Assembly (NCBI GenBank): GCA_903869075.1
Contig: CAIPXZ010000493.1
Location: 1 to 46,870, forward strand
Source of the DNA: an uncultured Myxococcales bacterium
Lineage (GTDB): Bacteria; Myxococcota_A; UBA9042
Reading direction: 5' to 3'
Length of the DNA stretch: 46,870 nt
A model generated the notes under the pieces. That model did not search any database, was not told where the DNA came from, and was given only the letters and a program-made list of their open reading frames with translations. The position numbers were made by a program, and so were the translations under genes. Each line of letters starts with the position of its first letter. Position 1 is the stretch's first letter. Below, in pieces: positions 23,468 through 31,087 of this stretch.

Positions 23468-24573
23468 GTGCCTCCGGGGGCGCTCTCGTGGACGAGGCTG
23501 AACATGCGGCTCAGGTCGGGCGCGCACAGCCATTCGCAGGTCTGGTCGCGGGTGGCAAACCACAGCACGCCGGCTTTGCCCTTGATTGTGTCCAGCGGAA
23601 TCAGGCCAAAAAACCGGCTGTCCTGCGAGTTGTCGCGGTTGTCGCCCATGCCGAGCACGAAGCCTTCGGGCACGACGAAGTCCGGAAAATTCTTGTTGGC
23701 CGGAAGCGAATACACCGCCGCGTTCTCCTCCGCGCCCGGCGGCACCGTCGCCGTCGGCCAATCCGGTCGGCCATTGGCGAACGGCTCGTCCGGCCGCGCG
23801 ATGTGGTGCTGCGTCGTGTAGACAACGCCGTCCAGGCACTCCCGCGCCATCACGCAGCGCGCGCCCGAGCCTTCCTGACCGCAGTCCGCGCTCTCGCCGA
23901 TGACCTTGCGCGGAATTGGCTTGCCGTTGATCTGCAAGACATTGTTGACCAAGCGGATGCGGTCGCCCGGTACGCCAATGACGCGCTTGATCAAGTCCTT
24001 GTCCTCGGAGCCGGAGCCGTCCTTGTACGGGTACTCAAAGACGATGATCTCGCCGCGGTGCGGCTGGCGCAGCGTCAGAAATTTCAGGCGCGTGAACGGG
24101 ATCTTCAGGCCGTACAGGAACTTGTTGACGAACAGGTGGTCGTGGATCTGCAGCGTCGGGATCATCGAGCCCGTCGGGATTTTGAACGCCTCGAACACGA
24201 AAATGCGGATCAGCAGCGTCAGCACGACCGCCCAGACGATCGAGTCAAAGTACTCGCGTGACGCGGACTTGCGCCACTTGCCGAGGTGCAACGTCAGGTT
24301 CTGGTCCAGCGGCTCCGCCGCCTCCAGCAGCGCGTGCAGGTCCTTGGACTTGGCCTTCAACAGGTCGTGCAGCGTCTGCCACTGCCCTTCGAGCAGCTGC
24401 GCGACGTCGTCCGGCAGCGCCTTACGGTACTTGCGCAGCAGCCGCCCGCCGGACTCATCCAGGTACGTGCACCGCTCGCGCAGCTCACTCTGGAAGTGCT
24501 TCAACTTCTTGGGATCTGTCGGGATCGGCGGCGAGGGCGCGGTCGTTCCAGTAGGGGCGCGGGGCTGCGACAT
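23452..24573 (-). CDS. lepB: Signal peptidase I (LepB) with N-terminal extension
   Basis: The 373-residue inner-membrane serine protease removes signal peptides from secreted proteins. Catalytic Ser136 lies in PTGSMIPTL and the general base Lys196 in DLIKRVIGVPGD; GMGDNRDNSQDSRFFG is the family's late box. A single membrane helix (about 110-128) precedes the Ser. The first 108 residues are a charged, helical, partly coiled-coil extension not found in E. coli LepB. ATG 24573 is chosen because GAGGA stands 4 nt before it and a promoter lies just upstream. It leads the lepB-pyrR-pyrB-pyrC-like operon. Confidence 0.95.
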   Translation of the reverse strand: MSQPRAPTGTTAPSPPIPTDPKKLKHFQSELRERCTYLDESGGRLLRKYRKALPDDVAQLLEGQWQTLHDLLKAKSKDLHALLEAAEPLDQNLTLHLGKWRKSASREYFDSIVWAVVLTLLIRIFVFEAFKIPTGSMIPTLQIHDHLFVNKFLYGLKIPFTRLKFLTLRQPHRGEIIVFEYPYKDGSGSEDKDLIKRVIGVPGDRIRLVNNVLQINGKPIPRKVIGESADCGQEGSGARCVMARECLDGVVYTTQHHIARPDEPFANGRPDWPTATVPPGAEENAAVYSLPANKNFPDFVVPEGFVLGMGDNRDNSQDSRFFGLIPLDTIKGKAGVLWFATRDQTCEWLCAPDLSRMFSLVHESAPGGTCDTF

Positions 24574-24601
24574 CGATTCCTCAGGCGGCCGTGGCGCGCG
24601 G

Positions 24602-24630
24602 AGCGTAGCCGTCCGCATGGGCACTTGCAA
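24602..24630 (-). promoter_or_regulatory. Promoter of the lepB-pyrRBC operon
   Basis: Minus strand TTGCAA (24630-24625), 17-nt spacer, TACGCT (24607-24602), giving a leader of about 22 nt to lepB. A pyrimidine attenuator would have to lie inside lepB or further downstream, as this leader is too short for one. Confidence 0.5.
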
Positions 24631-24659
24631 CAACGCAGGCGCCAGCGCCATTCCCCGCC

Positions 24660-24688
24660 TTGACATGGCGCGCCCGCCAAGCCATACC
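24660..24688 (+). promoter_or_regulatory. Possible promoter of zapA
   Basis: A perfect TTGACA (24660-24665) is followed after 17 nt by CATACC, a weak -10. The start would fall at about the AGGAG of zapA, leaving a leader of only about 11 nt. Confidence 0.3.
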
Positions 24689-24705
24689 GGTCGCAGGAGT
24701 TGACC

Positions 24706-25005
24706 ATGAGCAAAGCCGTCAAAGTCACGTTGCAGGGCAAGACTTTCACGCTGCAAACCGATGAAGATGAGTCGCACATCCTGGCGTCCGCGGCGCTTGT
24801 GAATGACCGCATCGACGCGTTGCGCAAGAAAGCCGCGCTGCCTGAGGGCACGCTGGCGATGCTGGTGGGCATGGAACTGGCCGGCGAACTGCTCAAGGCC
24901 CAGGGCACGGGCGAACGCTTTGCGCCGCTCAAGCTGCGGGCGGAGCGGTTGCGGGATCGCCTGAAGTCGTCACTGGCCTCGCGCGGGGCGGGCCATGGCG
25001 GCTGA
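24706..25005 (+). CDS. zapA: Cell division protein ZapA
   Basis: The 99-residue protein fits ZapA, which binds and bundles FtsZ at the division site. It has the N-terminal beta-strand domain (VKVTLQGKTFTLQT, then DESHILASAALVNDRID) and a long C-terminal helix that forms the tetrameric coiled coil. ATG 24706 is chosen with AGGAG 6 nt upstream; a TTG at 24700 is possible but poorly placed. Its 3' end overlaps the cyclo-ligase gene by 11 nt, the gene pair in which many Proteobacteria keep 6S RNA, but here there is no room for one. Confidence 0.85.
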   Translation: MSKAVKVTLQGKTFTLQTDEDESHILASAALVNDRIDALRKKAALPEGTLAMLVGMELAGELLKAQGTGERFAPLKLRAERLRDRLKSSLASRGAGHGG

Positions 25006-25624
25006 TCGCGACCTGAGCGGGCTGCCCCACGCGTTGGAACAGGCTGTGCCGGAGCCGCCGCAGGACAAGCGCGCCTGGCGGGCGTGGGCCGATGGCGTGC
25101 AGCGCGCGCGGCCGGCGCCGCTGCGCAAACAGCACGCTCAGGCGTTGGTGACGCATGTGACCCAGCTGGTGCAGCGCTTGGGCGCGCAGGTCGTCGGCTT
25201 GTACAGCCCGCTGGGCGCCGAGGTCGAGACGCGCGATTTGGCCAACGCGCTGCTCGTGCAGGGCGTGCAGCTGGCGTACCCGCGGGTGCAGCCGGACGGC
25301 GCGGCGCTGGATTTTGTGCTGGCTACGGGACCGGCGGCGCTGCAGCCGCGGCCGCGCAGCCGGATGCTCGACCCGGTGGGTCCGGCGATCGCGCCAAATA
25401 CCTTGGATTTGCTGGTGATTCCCGCGCAGGCGGTGCGCCCCGACGGCACGCGCTTGGGCCGTGGCGGCGGCTATTTTGACCGCTATCTGCCGCAGCTGCG
25501 CGCGGACGCGGTGACGGTCGCTGTGTGCCCGGCGGCGTGTGTCGTCGCGTGGCAGCCGCTGGAAGCGCATGACCGGGCGCTGGCGCTCGTTTGCACAGAA
25601 GCCGGCCTCGCCGTGCTGGGTTAG
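24995..25624 (+). CDS. 5-formyltetrahydrofolate cyclo-ligase
   Basis: The 209-residue enzyme converts 5-formyl-THF to 5,10-methenyl-THF with ATP. Recognisable blocks are the N-terminal basic RARPAPLRKQ, GLYSPLGAEVET, LAYPRV, and the signature VIPAQAVRPDGTRLGRGGGY followed by FDRYL. The start ATG at 24995 lies within zapA, so the two are translationally coupled. The gene is known as ygfA, fau or fthC in other bacteria. The N-terminal 25 residues are longer than usual. Confidence 0.93.
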   Translation: MAADRDLSGLPHALEQAVPEPPQDKRAWRAWADGVQRARPAPLRKQHAQALVTHVTQLVQRLGAQVVGLYSPLGAEVETRDLANALLVQGVQLAYPRVQPDGAALDFVLATGPAALQPRPRSRMLDPVGPAIAPNTLDLLVIPAQAVRPDGTRLGRGGGYFDRYLPQLRADAVTVAVCPAACVVAWQPLEAHDRALALVCTEAGLAVLG

Positions 25625-25627
25625 GGC

Positions 25628-26095
25628 ATGGCGCAAGTGCAGTCGGCGGCGAGCCAACACAAGCGGCAGTTCATCCTGTTTTGCATCGTCGGTGCGACCG
25701 GTGTCCTTGTAAACATGGCGGTTTTTGCCGCGGTGCTGTGGGCGCTGCCCAAGGACGCGCTTGGCGCGGCGACGACGCACGTCGCGGCGGTCGCCGGCTG
25801 GATCGTCTCGGTGACGACCAACTTCATCCTGAACGATCGCCTGACTTTCGCCGATCATGACTTCCACCACGTCGGCATCCAGCGGCTGTGGCGCTACTAT
25901 CTGGGCGCGCTGAGCGGTCTCGGGCTGCAGCTGGGCATCCTGACGCTGGCGCTGCACTGGCTGCCGGTGGAAGCGCCGCTGCCGGCGTGGAACGCGCTGC
26001 GCAAGCTCGCCGGCAACTTGACGGGCATCGGCGTCGGCACGATCGCGAACTACGTGGTGGCGCGGTTCTGGGTGTTCCGCAAGCGGGCGGACTAG
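25628..26095 (+). CDS. GtrA-like membrane protein
   Basis: The 155-residue protein has four hydrophobic helices and GtrA family features: FCIVGATGVLVNMAVFAAVL near the start, NFILNDRLTF in the middle and NYVVARFWVFRKR at the end. GtrA-type proteins are thought to flip polyprenyl-linked sugars or take part in surface polysaccharide synthesis. It begins 3 nt after the cyclo-ligase stop, so it is in the zapA operon although unrelated in function. No glycosyltransferase partner is adjacent. Confidence 0.88.
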   Translation: MAQVQSAASQHKRQFILFCIVGATGVLVNMAVFAAVLWALPKDALGAATTHVAAVAGWIVSVTTNFILNDRLTFADHDFHHVGIQRLWRYYLGALSGLGLQLGILTLALHWLPVEAPLPAWNALRKLAGNLTGIGVGTIANYVVARFWVFRKRAD

Positions 26096-26118
26096 GGCGC
26101 TCAGGGCGGCGCGACAGC

Positions 26119-27000
26119 TCAGGTGTTCAATAAGTTTTCGACATCCTTGAGCATTTGTCGCGCCCAGACCACCGCCGGCGGCGGCGTGTCCGGCGTCCCG
26201 CTCGCGACGATTCCCGCGCGCACCCGCACCGCGCGGCCATCCGCCAGCGGCGCCAGCGCCAGCGCCTCGTGTACACGCTGGCTCGCGACCTCGCCGCCGG
26301 GACCATCGGTGTGCGTCAGTACCGCGTGCAAGTGCTTGGATTTCAAGCGAAAAACCACATCGGTCTGCCGCAGCGCGCCCTGCACGCGCTCGCCCAGTTC
26401 GCGCAGTACGGCCGCATCCACGTGCGCCGCGCTGAACACGCCGCCGACCTCGACCTCCGGCCGCAGCCCCAGCAGCGTCGTCTGAATGCCATAGCGCTGG
26501 CCGCTGCGCAGCTCAATCGGTAGCAGGAATTCGAATTGCCTCAGGCCAAACAGCCCGGTCTCCACGTCGCGTAAGGACTGGTCGCCGGTCTCGCCCAGCG
26601 CCGCGGCCAGCGCCCGCTCCAGCGTCTTGCGGGACGTGTCGTCCTCCAGCACCACAAGCGCTGCAGCCGCGCCCAGACCTTCCATCCGCCGCAGCCGCGC
26701 GCGCACATCGGTCGCCACGCCTGCCAGCGTCAGGCGCATCGCCTCGTCCAGGTCGAGCACGGTATCTGGGTCGTCCATCGCCACGGCGAACGTGCCCGCC
26801 AGCCGCGACGCCTCGTCCGGCGGCAGGACTTCGCCAAAAAACGCTTTGCCGCGTGCATCCTTGGACACCGCGCGGGCCAGCGCCGCCAGCACCGGGCCGT
26901 GGGCAATCACCGTGCCTTCCTGGTCCAGCAGCCATGCGCCCGGCCACTGGCTCACCAGCCGCACCGCCTCGCTCTGTTGCACCGCTTCCGCCTGACTCAT
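26119..27000 (-). CDS. PAS-like plus degenerate GGDEF protein
   Basis: The 293-residue protein has an N-terminal PAS-like segment (about 15-120) and a C-terminal GGDEF-like fold (about 144-292): DVETGLFGLRQFEFLLPIEL, RYGIQTTLLGLRPE and RVHEALALAPLADG follow the diguanylate cyclase pattern. At the catalytic turn, where GGDEF should stand, the sequence reads RLKSKHLHAVL. The metal and substrate residues are therefore lost and it should not make c-di-GMP. It may be a scaffold or sensor. ATG 27000 is preferred because GGAGGTGG stands just upstream; Met at 27024 would put that site inside the gene. It is divergent from the rhodanese gene. Confidence 0.7.
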   Translation of the reverse strand: MSQAEAVQQSEAVRLVSQWPGAWLLDQEGTVIAHGPVLAALARAVSKDARGKAFFGEVLPPDEASRLAGTFAVAMDDPDTVLDLDEAMRLTLAGVATDVRARLRRMEGLGAAAALVVLEDDTSRKTLERALAAALGETGDQSLRDVETGLFGLRQFEFLLPIELRSGQRYGIQTTLLGLRPEVEVGGVFSAAHVDAAVLRELGERVQGALRQTDVVFRLKSKHLHAVLTHTDGPGGEVASQRVHEALALAPLADGRAVRVRAGIVASGTPDTPPPAVVWARQMLKDVENLLNT

Positions 27001-27028
27001 GCACACCACCTCCGCGTCGACCATAGCA

Positions 27029-27057
27029 TTGCCGTCCCGCGCTGGGCAGTCCAGAAT
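27029..27057 (+). promoter_or_regulatory. Candidate promoter of the rhodanese gene
   Basis: TTGCCG (27029-27034), 17-nt spacer, CAGAAT (27052-27057). The leader to ATG 27076 would be about 12 nt and includes GGAGGTGA. Confidence 0.4.
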
Positions 27058-27075
27058 TGGCAGCGGAGGTGACCC

Positions 27076-27447
27076 ATGGCCCATTCCCCTGAATTCGAAG
27101 CGCTGTGCGCGGCCGCGCGCGCCCACATCCGCGAGACCACCGTCGCCGAGGTCCACGGTCGCCAGCAGATCGGCGCGCCGTTCGTGCTTGTGGACGTCCG
27201 CGAGGACAACGAGTGGCAAAAATCCCATATTTCCGGGGCGATCCACCTCGGCCGCGGCATCATCGAGCGCGATATTGTCGACGCTATCCCGGCGAAGGAC
27301 ACCGAGATCGTGCTGTACTGCGGCGGCGGCTTTCGCTCGGCTTTGTCAGCGGAAAACCTGCAGAAAATGGGCTACAGCAATGTCTTGTCGCTTGCGGGTG
27401 GCTGGAAAGCGTGGACCGCGGCGGGCTTGCCGACGACGGTGCCGTAG
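27076..27447 (+). CDS. Rhodanese-domain sulfurtransferase
   Basis: This single-domain rhodanese of 123 residues has the CH2A-like motif VLVDVREDNEW, HISGAIHLGRG, and the active-site loop CGGGFRS with Cys82, then GGWKAW near the end. Such proteins carry persulfide sulfur from thiosulfate or other donors to acceptors. No signal peptide is seen, so it is cytosolic. GGAGGTGA precedes the ATG at good distance. It converges with hflX, leaving only 3 nt between stop codons. Confidence 0.93.
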   Translation: MAHSPEFEALCAAARAHIRETTVAEVHGRQQIGAPFVLVDVREDNEWQKSHISGAIHLGRGIIERDIVDAIPAKDTEIVLYCGGGFRSALSAENLQKMGYSNVLSLAGGWKAWTAAGLPTTVP

Positions 27448-27450
27448 CCG

Positions 27451-29151
27451 TCAATCGCCGTGTGGCGTCCATTCCTCAGGCGGATCAGGCACTTGTGGTG
27501 GACGCTGCCGCGCCACATGCACCGCCGCCTCCACGGTCGCCATCAGCTCCGACAGGCCGGCGCGGGTCAGGCTGGACGTCAGCAGCGCCCGGCGCTGCGC
27601 CGTCACTTCGCGCACCGTCGGCGGATCATCGATGGCGTCGCACTTGTTCAGCACCACGAGCCGCGGCTTGTCGGCCATGTCGTTGTCGGCCAAAATCTTT
27701 TCCACGGCGCGCAGTTGCGCTTCCAGCTGCGGGTGGCTGGCGTCGCAGACAATCAGCAGCAGGTCGGCGTTCTGCGCCTCTTCCAGCGTCGCCTCGAACG
27801 CGCCGAGCAGCTCCTTCGGCAAATCGCGAATGAAACCAACGGTATCGGTCAGCACCACGCTGGTGCCTTCGGGCATCCGCACGCGCCGCGACGTTGGGTC
27901 CAGCGTCGCGAACAGCAGGTTCTCGGTGTACGCGTCCGATTTCGCCAAGGCATTCAACAAGCTGGACTTGCCGACGTTCGTATAGCCGACGAACGCCGCG
28001 CTCGGCGTCTCCGCCAGCGTCCGCCCCTTGCGCCGTGTCGACCGGCCCTTGCGCAGCTTCTTCAACTGCTCCTCGATGCGGTGCACCCGCTCGCGCGCCC
28101 GCCGCCGATCGACCTCCAGCTTGGTCTCGCCGGGACCGATCGCGCCGATGCCGCCCGTCAGCCGCGACAGCGCGTTGTCGCGATCGCCCAGCCGCGGCAG
28201 GGAGTACCGCAGCTGCGCCAGCTCCACCTGCAGCTTGCCGTCCGCCGACTTCGCCCGCCCGGCAAAAATGTCGAGAATCAGCTGCGTGCGGTCCAGCACC
28301 TTCGAGTCCGCCTGGGTCGAGATCGCCTTGGCCTGCGACGGGCTCAGCTCGCGGTCAAAAATCAGCAGCGTGGCGTCGGTCTGCATCGCCTTTAGCTTGA
28401 TTTCACTGATCTTTCCCGCGCCCAGCAGCGTCCGTGCGTCCACCTCGCGCTTGCGCTGGATCACGCGCCCGACCACCTGGACGCGCGCGGTCCGCGCCAG
28501 CTCTTCCAGCTCGTTCAGGCTGTCCTCGGCGTCGGTCAGCGACTCCGGACCGACGTGGATCAGCAGCGCCGTCTCCCGCGCATTGACGACGCGCCCCGCC
28601 GGTCGCGTCCGCGCCAGCTGTTCGTCCAGCGACTTCAGCAACGCCTGCACGTCCAGGTCTTCCGGCGGCCAGCGCATCGGCGGCAGCAGCGTCACCGGGC
28701 GCACGGACTTGTGATCCGCCGCCAGAGAATCCGCCGCCAAATGGCCAACATACGCCAGGTCCGGCACGCCGCGACGGTGGGTAATCGCGCACACGAGGTC
28801 CAGACCCAGCCGCGCCAGGTCGGTCTGGTCGTCCTCGGACAGCGGCTCGTTCTTCAGGTGGACGTGGACAAGCCGCAGCCCGCGCAGCCGGCCGCTCTCC
28901 GCGCCCCAGCGGCCGAGATCCGGCAGCAGCAGCTCGTGGTCATCGCCGCACAGCACGTGGCTGACGTCGCCGCGACGGTCAATCAAAACGCCAACTTGTC
29001 GGCCGATGCGCACCGCCAAGCCGACCATCCGCTGCACAAGCGCGTCGGACGCCAGCTCGCGCGCCTCCGAGGTGTGGTGGTAGAGGCGCTCCAGCCCGGC
29101 ACGCTCAATCGCGCCCAAACCGCTCAGATTTCCATGGATTTTTTGTGACAA
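27451..29151 (-). CDS. hflX: GTPase HflX with N-terminal extension
   Basis: The 566-residue protein is a ribosome-associated GTPase that rescues stalled ribosomes under stress. The HflX domain (about 190-380) has ELARTARVQVVG and GAGKISEIK, then a linker helix and the G domain: G1 GYTNVGKSS (389-397), G3 DTVGF (436-440), G4 NKCD (502-505). The first 185 residues are an extra domain seen in deltaproteobacterial HflX, containing VGVLIDRRGDVSHVLCGD. The start appears to be TTG 29151 (MSQKIHGNLSGL), because KIHGN fits the start of relatives; no strong ribosome binding site is visible. Typical HflX is about 430 residues. Confidence 0.94.
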   Translation of the reverse strand: MSQKIHGNLSGLGAIERAGLERLYHHTSEARELASDALVQRMVGLAVRIGRQVGVLIDRRGDVSHVLCGDDHELLLPDLGRWGAESGRLRGLRLVHVHLKNEPLSEDDQTDLARLGLDLVCAITHRRGVPDLAYVGHLAADSLAADHKSVRPVTLLPPMRWPPEDLDVQALLKSLDEQLARTRPAGRVVNARETALLIHVGPESLTDAEDSLNELEELARTARVQVVGRVIQRKREVDARTLLGAGKISEIKLKAMQTDATLLIFDRELSPSQAKAISTQADSKVLDRTQLILDIFAGRAKSADGKLQVELAQLRYSLPRLGDRDNALSRLTGGIGAIGPGETKLEVDRRRARERVHRIEEQLKKLRKGRSTRRKGRTLAETPSAAFVGYTNVGKSSLLNALAKSDAYTENLLFATLDPTSRRVRMPEGTSVVLTDTVGFIRDLPKELLGAFEATLEEAQNADLLLIVCDASHPQLEAQLRAVEKILADNDMADKPRLVVLNKCDAIDDPPTVREVTAQRRALLTSSLTRAGLSELMATVEAAVHVARQRPPQVPDPPEEWTPHGD

Positions 29152-29167
29152 AGGCGGGCAACTCGCT

Positions 29168-29183
29168 CAGCTCACCGGAGCTG
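29168..29183 (-). terminator. Hairpin between the spike gene and hflX
   Basis: CAGCTC and GAGCTG form a perfect 6-bp stem with a 4-nt loop in the 45-nt gap, 13 nt past the stop of the minus-strand spike gene. No U-tract follows, so termination is uncertain. Confidence 0.3.
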
Positions 29184-29196
29184 GTACCAAGGTAGG

Positions 29197-29991
29197 TCAG
29201 TTCAGGTTGATCGTCGCGCCTTTGAGCGTCATCGTCGAGGACGACTTCACGTCCATCGTCGAGCCCGCCTTGATTTCGGTCGCCGCGCCCGACTCTTGTT
29301 TGATGGACGCCGAAGCCTTCACCACCAAATCCTTGCAGTCCAGCGTCAGCGTCTTCTCGGTTTTGATGAGCATATCGCCGGTCTTGCACTCGATCGTGAT
29401 CTTCTTGGCCTTGGTATCGATGAGCACATAGTGCTCCTGCGTGTGGTCGTAAATCTCAATCTGGTCGACGTCGCTCGACTGGTCCAGGCAGATCCAGTGG
29501 CCGTCGCGCTGCTTCGGATCCTTTTCAGTGTCCGCCGGCTGCACTTTGGTCTGCAAAATCACCCGCTCGGTCTTGTCGCCCTTCTTGTCGACGAACTGCA
29601 GCATGTGTCCGGAACGACTGCGGATATCGCGAAAATCGTTCTTGCCGCTCTGGCTCTCGTTCGTGTGCGTCGGCAGGTCCACGCCGTTCCACAGCGAGCC
29701 GATGACGAACGGCCGGCGGACGTCGCCGTGCTCGAACGCCACGAGCACTTCGTCATCGACTTCCGGCAGCCAGAACGCGCCGCGCTGCTTGCCGGCCATG
29801 AACGAGGTGAGGCGGCACCAGGTCGAGCGGAAGTCCTCGGCGTCGGCGCTGTCCGTGTATTGGCCAGCCTCGCTGACCCACGGGTATTTCACCTTGATGC
29901 GGTAGTGCTTGTCCGGGTCCTTGTTGTCGACGACGATGCCGACGACGACGCCTTGGACTTTGAACGGTTCGCGTTTGGCGCGGTCGAGCAT
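29197..29991 (-). CDS. Orphan gp5/VgrG-like spike protein (phage baseplate assembly protein V type)
   Basis: The 264-residue protein starts with the gp5 OB-fold (about 8-102): VGIVVDNKDPDKHYRIKVKYP, then FWLPEVDDEVLVAFEHGD and RRPFVIGSLWNG, all classic for phage base V. From about 125 it continues into short beta-strand repeats ending GATINLN, the triple-stranded needle of VgrG proteins. The gp27-like N-terminal half of a full VgrG (about 600 residues) is missing. No sheath, tube or other injection-machine gene is nearby. It could be a spike for a type VI or contractile system encoded elsewhere. ATG 29991 has GGAGG 7 nt upstream and a promoter behind it. Confidence 0.85.
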   Translation of the reverse strand: MLDRAKREPFKVQGVVVGIVVDNKDPDKHYRIKVKYPWVSEAGQYTDSADAEDFRSTWCRLTSFMAGKQRGAFWLPEVDDEVLVAFEHGDVRRPFVIGSLWNGVDLPTHTNESQSGKNDFRDIRSRSGHMLQFVDKKGDKTERVILQTKVQPADTEKDPKQRDGHWICLDQSSDVDQIEIYDHTQEHYVLIDTKAKKITIECKTGDMLIKTEKTLTLDCKDLVVKASASIKQESGAATEIKAGSTMDVKSSSTMTLKGATINLN

Positions 29992-30010
29992 GCGGCAGCC
30001 TCCGCCCGCA

Positions 30011-30039
30011 AGCGTACGCGCGCGCACGGGTGCGGGCAA
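30011..30039 (-). promoter_or_regulatory. Candidate promoter of the spike gene
   Basis: Minus strand TTGCCC (30039-30034), 17-nt spacer, TACGCT (30016-30011), with a short leader to ATG 29991. It makes the spike a separate unit from the PsiF gene upstream. Confidence 0.45.
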
Positions 30040-30076
30040 GGCGCGGGCGCTGCGGGCGGGGTCGCCGCGCCTCAGG

Positions 30077-30412
30077 CTACTTCATGTTCGCCGGGCCCTT
30101 GGCTTTGAGGCACTCGGACAGGAACTTCTTGTACTCATCGCCCTTTTTGCCCTTGCCGGCCGCCGCGCACGCCTTCATCGCGTCCTTGGGCGCCAGCGGA
30201 CCGGCCGCCGGAGCCGGAGCCGCCGCCGGAGCCGCGCTGCCGGCCTTCAGACACTCGGACATGAACTTCTTGCGGTCGTCGCCCTTCAGCGCCTTGTCGG
30301 TGGCTTCCTTGTTGCAGGTCTTCATCTTGTCCTGCTGGGCGTTCGCGGCGAACGCGGACGTGGCAGAGAGGGCGAAGGCGGCGGCGATGACGGTGGCGAA
30401 AATCTTCTTCAT
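30077..30412 (-). CDS. PsiF-repeat periplasmic protein
   Basis: The 111-residue protein has a signal peptide (MKKIFATVIAAAFALSATSA, cleavage after AFA at about 22) and two copies of the PsiF repeat: CNKEATDKALKGDDRKKFMS with ECLKA, and CAAAGKGKKGDEYKKFLSEC, joined by an Ala/Pro linker. Each repeat has a Cys pair that may form a disulfide. E. coli PsiF is induced by phosphate starvation but its function is unknown. ATG 30412 has GGAG 8 nt upstream; the longer frame to 30490 would bury the signal peptide. Confidence 0.88.
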   Translation of the reverse strand: MKKIFATVIAAAFALSATSAFAANAQQDKMKTCNKEATDKALKGDDRKKFMSECLKAGSAAPAAAPAPAAGPLAPKDAMKACAAAGKGKKGDEYKKFLSECLKAKGPANMK

Positions 30413-30551
30413 GGCAATGCTCCAGCGATAACGGCAAATAGGTCCTGCGGGCGATCGCGCTGCGACGTGCGGCGCGGTCCGTTTCGGCAACGCAAGCGTA
30501 GCGGATTTGATTCAGGCGTCCATCGTCAGGCCCCGATCCAAGCCCGCAGCC

Positions 30552-30580
30552 TTGACGCGCCGCCCTCACTGCGCTATCTC
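30552..30580 (+). promoter_or_regulatory. Possible promoter of the nuo cluster
   Basis: TTGACG (30552-30557), 17-nt spacer, TATCTC (30575-30580), in the 202-nt gap between psiF-like gene and nuoA. The -10 is weak. No other element was recognised in this gap. Confidence 0.35.
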
Positions 30581-30614
30581 CGCGGCGGCCTTTGGCAGGC
30601 CGTCCCGGGGCACC

Positions 30615-30998
30615 ATGCTCGCCAGTCAATACGGTTACATCTCCATCCTCGTCATGCTGGCGCTCGTCGCCGTGATGGGCGTGGGAATTCTCGTTATCAA
30701 TCGCTTGGTTGGTCCGCGCCGCACGTCGGCCGTCAAGCAGGCGCCGTTTGAGTGCGGCTCGGACCCGATCGGCGACAGCCGCCACCGGTTCAGCGTCAAA
30801 TTTTACCTGATCGCCATCTTTTTCATCGTGTTCGACATCGAGTCGGTGTTCATGTACCCATGGGCGTCGCTGTTTCGCGAGATGGTCGCTGAGCCGTTGA
30901 TCGGCTGGTCGACGTTTGGCGAAATGTTCGTTTTCATTGGCATTCTAGGCGCCGGCTTGGCCTATGTGTGGCGCCGCGGCGCGCTCGACTGGGAATAG
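30615..30998 (+). CDS. nuoA: NADH-quinone oxidoreductase subunit A
   Basis: The 127-residue membrane subunit has three helices and the conserved loop FECGSDPIGDSRHRFSVKFY, followed by FIVFDIESVF, both diagnostic for NuoA, part of the proton-pumping complex I. ATG 30615 is chosen because the first helix starts directly after it. In most bacteria nuoB follows; here the next gene is nuoC after 89 nt with no reading frame in between. Confidence 0.96.
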   Translation: MLASQYGYISILVMLALVAVMGVGILVINRLVGPRRTSAVKQAPFECGSDPIGDSRHRFSVKFYLIAIFFIVFDIESVFMYPWASLFREMVAEPLIGWSTFGEMFVFIGILGAGLAYVWRRGALDWE

Positions 30999-31087
30999 GC
31001 CGCGGCCCGCAGTGCGCCACAGGCCGGCAGCGACCTGGGTGCGCGTGACGTTGGCAGTCTGCGCTTTCTGGCATCGGAGTTGATGAC

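Noticed and set aside
29197-30412. Prophage remnant suggested by the gp5-like spike
   Set aside because: No other phage gene, integrase, attachment repeat or change of base composition is seen nearby.
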